Below, one piece after another: positions 57,863 to 64,000 of a stretch of 64,000 nt of DNA. Under the pieces are notes generated by a model. That model did not search any database. It had not been told where the DNA came from and saw only the letters and a program-made list of their open reading frames with translations. The position numbers and the translations under genes are program-made. The DNA comes from Chloroflexota bacterium (GTDB taxonomy: Bacteria > Chloroflexota > UBA4733). The stretch spans positions 19,956-83,955 of the forward strand of contig JAMCTA010000029.1 of NCBI GenBank assembly GCA_023381895.1, read 5' to 3'. Position 1 is the stretch's first letter. Every line of letters begins with the position of its first letter.

Positions 57863-58914
57863 GAGTGGAATGATCTCCCAACAGCATGGTGACTTGCCTC
57901 AATCCCAGAATTGTTGAGATAGGCAGCAAACTCACGGAACCCATGGACTGTGCACACGCGTTGTGGTTGGACGAGACGGACAATTTCCCAGAGCTCATCC
58001 CAATCAGCGTGGTCTGAGAGAGGGAACGCCTCATCGGCTTGATGACGGGGAGCTTCGTGGTCGAGAGCCCAACCGGAGAGAAAGATGGTGCGATAACGGC
58101 GCTGGCCCAGAAAAGGTGCAAGAAGGGCTATAAGACGTGACCGGCTCCATGCCGGTGGCACGATGAATGGACCAAGTGACTTGGTGTTCTCTTGCAACGG
58201 TTTCCACGTCCCGAGTGAGAATCCACTACTTTCGTAGATGCGGTGGTAGGGCACAATCGAAGGATGCACCGCAGCAGACAGGCCTGCTGCGGAGAGTGCG
58301 AGGGTGGCCTCCTGTGCTTTACCCACGGGGTAGGCGGTGAACACCGGCACGATACCCTCTGCCATCATAGCTAGTGCCCGATCACGCAGTAGAGAGACGC
58401 AGTCTTGCCACTCTGGGAACTGATATTGTGGCCGGCCAAAGGTCGATTCTATGATGAGGATATCAGCGTGTGGAAAGCGAGCAGTCTCGACACACGGCCG
58501 GGAGCGAAGCTTGACGTCGCCCGTGTAGAGAAGTGTGCTGCCAGTAGGAAACGTGACATACAGCTGCGCTGAGCCCAGGATGTGGCCAGCGGGCAGAAGC
58601 TCGACAGAGTGGTCGCGAATGTGCCAGCACTGACCAAAAGGTAGAGCAACGTGACTAGTCACCATCTCCGCGTCATCAAACGCGAGCTGATGGGTGAGCA
58701 GGGCAGCGGGGACTGTTCGTTTGATGGCGGTGAGGCGCTGGCTGATGAGAGGCCAACCCGCGACCGACGAGATGACACGGGAGTGGGCGGCGAGATGATC
58801 ACTGTGGGCGTGCGACACGAAGCCGAAGGGTGTGCGTCGCGTACTGTCAAGACTTAGCCCGAGCGACGGTAAATTCATCTCACGGCCAAAGGCGATTGGT
58901 AGCTTCGTATTCAC
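57859..58914 (-). CDS. MBL-fold hydrolase of the DNA exonuclease (ligase-associated) type
   Basis: A 351-residue metallo-beta-lactamase-fold protein. The metal motif is SHAHSDHLAAH, then PAGHILGSAQLYV and LYTGDVKLRSRP supply further ligands. The C-terminal SDHADWDELWEIV and CTVHGF segments match SNM1-like/ligase-associated nucleases, where they complete the active site. Homologues act on DNA ends with an ATP-dependent DNA ligase or helicase, none of which is seen here. An internal ATG at 58878 (MNLPSLGL) is an alternative start. It diverges from the P-loop/DRTGG gene and overlaps the ROK gene. Confidence 0.85.
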   Translation of the reverse strand: MNTKLPIAFGREMNLPSLGLSLDSTRRTPFGFVSHAHSDHLAAHSRVISSVAGWPLISQRLTAIKRTVPAALLTHQLAFDDAEMVTSHVALPFGQCWHIRDHSVELLPAGHILGSAQLYVTFPTGSTLLYTGDVKLRSRPCVETARFPHADILIIESTFGRPQYQFPEWQDCVSLLRDRALAMMAEGIVPVFTAYPVGKAQEATLALSAAGLSAAVHPSIVPYHRIYESSGFSLGTWKPLQENTKSLGPFIVPPAWSRSRLIALLAPFLGQRRYRTIFLSGWALDHEAPRHQADEAFPLSDHADWDELWEIVRLVQPQRVCTVHGFREFAAYLNNSGIEASHHAVGRSFHS

Positions 58915-59003
58915 ATGGTGAGTGTAGCCAATCAGGGAGCATAGCCCTTACGCTGTGCTATTCTCGGCCAGGTATCGAACAGACAGAAAGGAGTGCACCC
59001 AGA

Positions 59004-60053
59004 GTGCGAACGCTCTGTCTATGCTCGACTGACACAGCAGCTGGTAAGACTTCACTCGCGGTGGCGCTAGGTAGACAGTTTCTCCGTCAGCGACTGCGAG
59101 TGGAGTACGTGCAGACGGTCATGGGCGCCAGTGACATCCAAGAACCACTGGCTTCGACACAATTCGTGCGTCGTGTACTTGGGCTTCCCCTTAGTGGCGC
59201 GATCCCCTTCCCGGTCTCGGTGACATCGGTGCTCCAGGCCCAGGACGGTGAGACGAGCTTCCTCTCTGATCTGGTACGCCTTGCGGAGAGCAGTGCTCAA
59301 CGGTGCGACGTGTTGATTGTGGAAGCAGGAGATACTCCGCCGGCAGGATCCCTCGTTGGCTTAGACGCCCCCAGTATTGCAAAGGCGCTGGGCGCCTACA
59401 CGCTTATTCTCTCACGATACACCGGCACCGAGGTCATTGACGCTATCCTCTCCACGAAAGAGATGATCAACCAGAGAGTGGTCGGCGCCGTTATCACTGG
59501 CGTGCCCGTGTCACAGCGCGAGAGTGTGCAGCATGCCTTGCGCCCACACCTGGAGCGCCGGGGTCTGCGTGTGTTGGGTATCTTCCCTGCAGACCGGCTG
59601 CTGACGGCAGTCACGGTAGGAGAGCTCGCCCGTGAGCTTAATGGCACTTTCATCGTTGGTGAGGAGCTGGCGGAGGAACTCGTCGAGCGCCTTATGATTG
59701 GCGCCATGAACCCAGAGCACGCAGTGAGCTACTTTCAGCGTCAGGCGAACAAGGCCGTCATCACTGGCGGCGACCGGCCGGACATCCAGCTCGCTGCCTT
59801 GGAAACTTCCACACGATGCCTCATCCTCACTGGTTACTTCCCACCTGCGCCTGAGGTGATCGAACGAGCGAAAGAGAAAAATGTGGCGATCATGTCGGTG
59901 CCTCTCGACACCCTCACGGCCGTGGAGGAAGCCCAAGACGTGTTTGCGCACTCCAGATATCGCCAGGAACGCAAGGTCGCACGCTTCGAGGAGCTCTTCA
60001 ACGCACATTTTGACTATGCATTGCTGGAGCGCGCACTCGGGTTGAAAGAGTGA
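59004..60053 (+). CDS. P-loop/DRTGG protein (phosphotransacetylase N-terminal-like)
   Basis: A 349-residue protein in two parts. The N-terminal domain (about 1-200) is a BioD/CobQ-like P-loop NTPase with STDTAAGKTSLAVALG. The C-terminal domain (about 215-330) is a DRTGG domain with KAVITGGDRPDIQLAALE. The same pair precedes the catalytic domain in long phosphotransacetylases, where it regulates activity; here the acetyltransferase domain is absent. The start is the GTG at 59004 with AAAGGAG 10 bases upstream. The next gene, endonuclease V, starts directly after its stop, so they should be translated together. The ligand may be a nucleotide. Confidence 0.85.
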   Translation: MRTLCLCSTDTAAGKTSLAVALGRQFLRQRLRVEYVQTVMGASDIQEPLASTQFVRRVLGLPLSGAIPFPVSVTSVLQAQDGETSFLSDLVRLAESSAQRCDVLIVEAGDTPPAGSLVGLDAPSIAKALGAYTLILSRYTGTEVIDAILSTKEMINQRVVGAVITGVPVSQRESVQHALRPHLERRGLRVLGIFPADRLLTAVTVGELARELNGTFIVGEELAEELVERLMIGAMNPEHAVSYFQRQANKAVITGGDRPDIQLAALETSTRCLILTGYFPPAPEVIERAKEKNVAIMSVPLDTLTAVEEAQDVFAHSRYRQERKVARFEELFNAHFDYALLERALGLKE

Positions 60054-60749
60054 GTGACCTTGCACTCCGAGGGACATCTCGATCCATTTGAACATTGGGA
60101 CCACGAGATGGCTCTCCGGGTGCAGCTCGGCGTAGCAGCACGTGTAGAACGCACCACCCGGCTCGGAGCAGTGCAACTCGTGGCAGGGGCGGATTGCTCT
60201 CAGGTACGAACACGCTTCGAGGTGCTCGCGGCGATTGTTGTGCTTACCTATCCTGAGTTGACGGTCGTCCAGCGTGCTGTGGCGTATCATCAGACGGACG
60301 TTCCCTATGTACCCGGCTTTCTCTCCTTTCGCGAAGTGCCTGCGCTACTTGCTGCCTGGAACACGCTGCGGGTGGTTCCGGAGCTCATCTTCGTTGATGG
60401 CCAAGGCGCCGCTCATCCCCGGCGATGCGGCGTGGCGAGTCATTTAGGGGTCATCCTAGATATACCTTCAGTGGGAGTTGCGAAGTCAGTGTTGGTGGGG
60501 CGACCAGCGGGGATTCTTGGAGAGGCTGTAGGATCCACGGTTCCGCTGGTTGATCGTGATGAGGTCATTGGTGAGCTGGTCCGTACGAGAGCTGGATCAC
60601 AACCCGTGATCGTCTCAACCGGGAATCGAGTGAGTCTCGAGGATGCCGTCAGCTGGGTTCAATGGTGCTCGCGCGGGTACCGCCTCCCTCTTCCTGTTCA
60701 CCTAGCGCATCGATTGCTTTCCGACGCTCGCAAGCCATCTGGCAGCTAA
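60054..60749 (+). CDS. nfi: Endonuclease V
   Basis: A 231-residue nuclease that cuts the second phosphodiester 3' to deaminated adenine (inosine) in DNA or RNA. The family signature FVDGQGAAHPRRCGVASHLG holds the catalytic acid and the metal-binding region; AGADCSQ near the N-terminus supplies the first Asp of the active site, and YVPGFLSFREVP is the mismatch-probing PYIPG-like wedge (here PYVPG). The GTG directly follows the stop of the upstream gene. Confidence 0.92.
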   Translation: MTLHSEGHLDPFEHWDHEMALRVQLGVAARVERTTRLGAVQLVAGADCSQVRTRFEVLAAIVVLTYPELTVVQRAVAYHQTDVPYVPGFLSFREVPALLAAWNTLRVVPELIFVDGQGAAHPRRCGVASHLGVILDIPSVGVAKSVLVGRPAGILGEAVGSTVPLVDRDEVIGELVRTRAGSQPVIVSTGNRVSLEDAVSWVQWCSRGYRLPLPVHLAHRLLSDARKPSGS

Positions 60750-60975
60750 CACGTTCATAGCCGGGTCAGAAGCAGCGTTTGACAACAGACGAAGGCTCGC
60801 ACTTGCCAGTTTGCGGTCGTCTTCCGCCCTTGGGAGCAGTTGTCTTCAGGTATTTGCCTGCTCTACGCCACACCTGCGCAACGAAGCCTCAGGCACGCTC
60901 ATCTCAGCCGCTTTCGCCGGTCTATGGCTGGTGCACTGCCAGGCCATTTATCGTGCTGAACGTCAGGGCGGCGAT

Positions 60976-61007
60976 GTGAGGGGGACTGATCGGTCGCTCC
61001 CCCTCAC
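60976..61007. terminator. Convergent-gene hairpin between endonuclease V and hppA
   Basis: GTGAGGGGGA (60976-60985) pairs with TCCCCCTCAC (60998-61007) around a 12-base loop, 28 bases past the hppA stop on the minus strand. No T-run on either side, so termination may depend on a factor. The 285-bp gap otherwise holds no gene. Confidence 0.55.
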
Positions 61008-61034
61008 GTGCTCTCCGTAGGACTTTGGTATCCC

Positions 61035-63149
61035 TCAAATGAAGAGTGGCGCCAACACCAGTGTCAAGGTGGCCAGGAGCTTTATCAAGATGTGCAGTGA
61101 TGGTCCAGCCGTATCTTTGAATGGATCACCGACCGTGTCGCCGACGACGGCGGCGGCGTGAGCCGCACTTCCCTTCCCGTGAACCTTGCCGCTCGCATCA
61201 AACAACTTGCCCGCTTCGATGAACTTCTTGGCATTGTCCCAGGCGCCGCCGCCGTTGTTCATCACGTTCGCCATGATGATGCCCACTATTGTAGCGACCA
61301 TCAGGAAGGCGGCCTCTGCTTCGGCGCGGAACACGAGACCAACAACGATTGGAGTCCCAATAGCGAGCGCACCAGGAAGAACCATCTCCCGCAGCGCTCC
61401 GCGCGTGCTGATGTCGACGCAACGCTTGTAGTCGGGGCGTGCCTTCCCTTCCATAATGCCGGGGATTTCGCGCATCTGGCGGCGCACTTCACTGATCATG
61501 GTCTGTGCTGCCCGCCCGACGGCACGAATCGCGAGCGCACTGAAGAGAAAGATGAGCACTGCGCCGATGAGTCCCGCGGAGAACACGTGCACATTGGAGA
61601 GGTCAACCGAGCTAAATGGCGTGATGTGGTGGGCTATCTGGGCCTGACGGGCTGTGTCGATGTACGCACTGAAGAGGAGGAACGCTGCCAGCGCTGCGGA
61701 GCCGACCGCGTAGCCCTTGGTCAAGGCTTTGGTGGTGTTACCCACCGAGTCGAGCGCATCCATCGTGTCGCGGACGCTGCTGGGGGCCTCGCTCATTTCC
61801 GCGATGCCTGCCGCGTTGTCTGTGATCGGCCCGAAGGTGTCCATCGCGAGAACGTAGGCGGCAGCCATCAACATGCCCATAGTGGCGACGGCTGTGCCGT
61901 AGATCCCGTAGGTAGCAATGTCGTGTGACCCAGTGGGTGCTGCATGGCTCCCGAGAGTAAAAGCCGACAAGAGGGCTATTACGATTGCCACGACGGGTGC
62001 CGCAGGTGTCTCAAAGGCAACCGCGAGCCCTTGAATGATCGTCGTAGCAGAACCAGTAAAAGAAGCATCAGCGATGACACGTACGGGTCGCCACGTCCCG
62101 GCGGTGTAGTACTCAGTGATGTAGACGAAGGCGAGGCTCAACAGGATTCCCACCAGGCCGCAGAAGAAAAACCACCAGTTGTGGAGCAGAATGTTGGTAA
62201 GGAAGGCGAGAAATACTGCTGAAAGACCGGCTGTTACGAAAAAGCCGCGGTCAAGCGCGCGCATGGGATCGGAGACTGACTGAGGACGCACCAGGAGGAT
62301 GCCGATGAGGGAGGCGATGAGCCCCGCAGCCGTGACGACGAGTGGGAAGAGAATCCAGGCGAAGTTCTTATCCGGAGACAGGCGGTAGAGCACTGCTCCA
62401 AGGATCATTGCGCCGATGTTCTCGGCGGAGATCGACTCGAACAGGTCGGCGCCGCGGCCTGCGCAGTCCCCAACGTTGTCGCCGACGAGATCTGCGATGA
62501 CCGCTGGGTTGCGCGGATCGTCCTCTGGGATGCCAGCTTCGACCTTGCCGACCAGGTCAGCACCGACGTCGGCCGCCTTCGTGTAGATGCCGCCGCCGAG
62601 CTGGGCGAAGAGGGCGACGAAACTAGCCCCGAAGGCAAAGCCGACGATGAGATTTGGCGCCTCGGCCGGATGACTCCCAGCCCCGTAGATAAAGAGCAGG
62701 GTAAACACGCCCAGCACGGAAAGTGCCACGACAAGGAAGCCAGAGACGGCTCCGCCGCGAAGCGCGGTCGTGAGGGCTGCACCAACTGAGTGCTGTGCTG
62801 CGGCAGCCGTGCGCAAGTTTGCGCGCACAGCAATGTACATGCCTGTGAAGCCCGAGAAGGCTGAACAGGTGGCGCCGATGAGAAAGGCGACAAAGGTGTG
62901 GATACCCAAATTGACATCGCCACTGACGAATGAGAGCACCAGGGCAACGACAATTGCCACGAGAATCGCCAATGAGGCGATCGTGCGATACTGGCGATTT
63001 AGGAAGGCCTGCGCCCCCTCAAAGATGATGCTTGCAACCTCGCGCATTTCCTTAGTGCCTTGGTCGCTGCTGAGGACAGAGCGCGTCAACCAAATCACGA
63101 ACAGTATCGCAACTGCTGCTGCGGTTGGAGGCAGCCATACGAGCGTCAT
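61035..63149 (-). CDS. hppA: Membrane H+-translocating pyrophosphatase, K+-independent type
   Basis: A 704-residue integral membrane pump with about 16 helices that couples pyrophosphate hydrolysis to proton export. Catalytic acidic motifs are visible: GGIYTKAADVGADLVGKVE, DNVGDCAGRGADLFES, and near the C-terminus GGAWDNAKKFIE. The K+-dependence motif reads GNTTKALT: Lys (as K460) and Thr (as T463), the signature of K+-independent H+-PPases, versus Ala/Ala in K+-dependent ones. The ATG overlaps the stop of a 50-codon ORF. Regulation is unclear; a TATACT hexamer (minus, 63305-63300) may serve as -10 for the pair. Confidence 0.95.
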   Translation of the reverse strand: MTLVWLPPTAAAVAILFVIWLTRSVLSSDQGTKEMREVASIIFEGAQAFLNRQYRTIASLAILVAIVVALVLSFVSGDVNLGIHTFVAFLIGATCSAFSGFTGMYIAVRANLRTAAAAQHSVGAALTTALRGGAVSGFLVVALSVLGVFTLLFIYGAGSHPAEAPNLIVGFAFGASFVALFAQLGGGIYTKAADVGADLVGKVEAGIPEDDPRNPAVIADLVGDNVGDCAGRGADLFESISAENIGAMILGAVLYRLSPDKNFAWILFPLVVTAAGLIASLIGILLVRPQSVSDPMRALDRGFFVTAGLSAVFLAFLTNILLHNWWFFFCGLVGILLSLAFVYITEYYTAGTWRPVRVIADASFTGSATTIIQGLAVAFETPAAPVVAIVIALLSAFTLGSHAAPTGSHDIATYGIYGTAVATMGMLMAAAYVLAMDTFGPITDNAAGIAEMSEAPSSVRDTMDALDSVGNTTKALTKGYAVGSAALAAFLLFSAYIDTARQAQIAHHITPFSSVDLSNVHVFSAGLIGAVLIFLFSALAIRAVGRAAQTMISEVRRQMREIPGIMEGKARPDYKRCVDISTRGALREMVLPGALAIGTPIVVGLVFRAEAEAAFLMVATIVGIIMANVMNNGGGAWDNAKKFIEAGKLFDASGKVHGKGSAAHAAAVVGDTVGDPFKDTAGPSLHILIKLLATLTLVLAPLFI

Positions 63150-63298
63150 TGATCGTGCTTCCTTCCTTCAACCCGTCTGAAGTGCTCCCGGATAGTCACC
63201 TCGATTCCCTTCGCCGGCAGAACGTCTTGTACCAAGCGTGGCGGTCGATAGCCAAGATCGCGGGCCACTTCTTCAGCAGACCCGCGAAGGTAAGTCAA
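63146..63298 (-). CDS. Small ORF (50 residues) coupled to hppA
   Basis: On the minus strand, a TTG at 63298 opens 51 codons ending in a TGA that overlaps the hppA ATG by two bases (ATGA), the standard coupling pattern in this window. The peptide has SAEEVARDLGYRPPRLVQDVLP followed by KGIEVTIREHFRRVEGRKHDQ; it is basic and helix-prone, with no membrane segment. No family is recognised. The start is the weakest point: the TTG has no clear ribosome site, though TATACT just upstream suggests a nearly leaderless mRNA. A GTG inside (MARDLGY...) is an alternative. Confidence 0.55.
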   Translation of the reverse strand: MTYLRGSAEEVARDLGYRPPRLVQDVLPAKGIEVTIREHFRRVEGRKHDQ

Positions 63299-63374
63299 GA
63301 GTATACAGAGATGACGCCCCCGCGGGCACAGTCTTCACGCCATGTGGGTAGAAAGAGTACTGAAGAGATAGAGA

Positions 63375-64000
63375 TTACGACACTCGCTTACGCTTGTTGC
63401 GAACATAATCCACGAGAATGTATTCACCGAGGCGCTCTGGGGTCGCGAAAAAGGCTCTTCCCCGGTTGATGCGTGTAATTTGCTCGATGAACTCGGTGAG
63501 ATAGCGTCCCCGCTCAAGCATGAAAGTGTTGATGATAACTCGGTCGCGAGTACAGCGAACGACTTCACGAATGGTCTCTTCGTAGGTGCGCCACGTAGGG
63601 GGATAGTGAAACATCACTTGCCCATCCGCCTCGACGTGGGCGGTTGGCTCGCCATCAGTGATCACGATGACCTGCCGCGTACCCGCAGTATGCCTACTGA
63701 GAAGGCGACGTGCAAGCATGAGACCGTGCTGAAGATTGGTTCCGAAGCGCTCTTCACTCCAGTCGATGCTCGAGAGATCCTCCGGCTGGAGCTGCCGGGC
63801 GCGATCGGCAAAACCAACAATGTAGAGAGAATCGCGAGGGTACTGCATCTGGATGAGCGCATTGAGAGCGAGGACGACACGCTTTGCCGCGACGTAGCAG
63901 CCGCTATAGAGCATAGACCGGCTCAAATCGATCATGAGGACGGTGGATACCTCGGTTCGGTGCTCGGTACGAAACACCTCGAAGTCATCCGGCTGCAGGC
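63375..64000 (-). CDS. VWA-domain protein (partial, runs off right edge)
   Basis: The minus strand is open from base 64000 to a stop at 63375, so the N-terminal part lies outside. The visible part is a von Willebrand A domain. The MIDAS metal site is LMIDLSRSMLYSG (Asp-x-Ser-x-Ser), with FGTNLQHGL (Thr) and VITDGEPTAH (Asp). The tail ends with the basic NKRKRVS. A GTG at 63977 is internal and should not be taken as the start. Such proteins often work with MoxR-type ATPases in assembling or activating complexes; the MoxR gene at 47.1 kb is not adjacent. Confidence 0.85.
   Translation of the reverse strand, partial: LQPDDFEVFRTEHRTEVSTVLMIDLSRSMLYSGCYVAAKRVVLALNALIQMQYPRDSLYIVGFADRARQLQPEDLSSIDWSEERFGTNLQHGLMLARRLLSRHTAGTRQVIVITDGEPTAHVEADGQVMFHYPPTWRTYEETIREVVRCTRDRVIINTFMLERGRYLTEFIEQITRINRGRAFFATPERLGEYILVDYVRNKRKRVS

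Noticed and set aside
1..64000. CRISPR array, prophage or obvious defence island
   Set aside because: No regularly spaced repeats, no phage structural genes, no Cas or restriction genes were seen on either strand.

Overview
The window looks like a mid-GC (about 58%) member of the Chloroflexota, most likely the Thermomicrobia or a relative. That is inferred from gene content: two DUF2298 (Chlor_Arch_YYY) membrane proteins beside an Agl23-type protein, a Chloroflexota-style GT39 protein, archaeal-type phosphoglycerate mutase, H+-pyrophosphatase, and a T-box-controlled ilv/leu operon. GTG starts and ATGA/GTGA stop-start overlaps are frequent. No rRNA or CRISPR array was seen; there is one tRNA (Pro).

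Layout. 1-6.7 kb is an eroded accessory region: a CPBP protease cut by the left edge, a TetR regulator, an IS4-type transposase stub, a GC-rich probably foreign block (APH kinase plus a broken HAD phosphatase), an IS21 istB scrap, and a decayed polysaccharide cluster in which only the sugar-1-phosphate transferase is intact between a truncated glycosyltransferase and a frameshifted DUF4012 gene. 6.7-13.9 kb (minus strand) carries a GH63-like glucosidase, an enolase-superfamily protein, a YbaK deacylase, a UxuA-like dehydratase, an EamA transporter and a LysM lipoprotein, which suggests sugar or sugar-acid use. 14.1-23.2 kb holds an aldo/keto reductase and then the branched-chain amino acid operon ilvB-ilvN-ilvC-leuA-leuB-cimA behind a sigma70-like promoter and a T-box leader with two consecutive antiterminator/terminator modules. 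A methyltransferase and mutS follow.

27.2-36 kb is a minus-strand set of giant membrane proteins (Agl23-like, DUF2298, and a PMT-like/DUF2298 fusion), probably for lipid-linked sugar transfer or cell-surface glycosylation; a GT39 protein at 40-43 kb may belong with it. 36-46 kb also has a TIM-barrel isomerase, tRNA-Pro, a LarA-type nickel racemase, an M16 peptidase, and an S1C protease next to a LuxR-type regulator whose receiver domain lacks the phosphorylation residues. 46-64 kb is mostly housekeeping: yqeY, ybeY, moxR-type ATPase, ispE (apparently CTG-started), a CHAP hydrolase, ftsY, a CtpA-like protease, dnaG, apgM, a PfkB kinase, an SDR, a ROK kinase, a DNA-repair-type MBL hydrolase, a P-loop/DRTGG protein, endonuclease V, hppA preceded by a small coupled ORF, and a VWA protein cut by the right edge.

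The strongest unusual signals are the one-Stem-I/two-module T-box leader, the 50-codon ORF overlapping the hppA start, the DUF2298 duplication/fusion, and several enzymes or regulators lacking a canonical active-site residue. I saw no clear new defence or mobile system.
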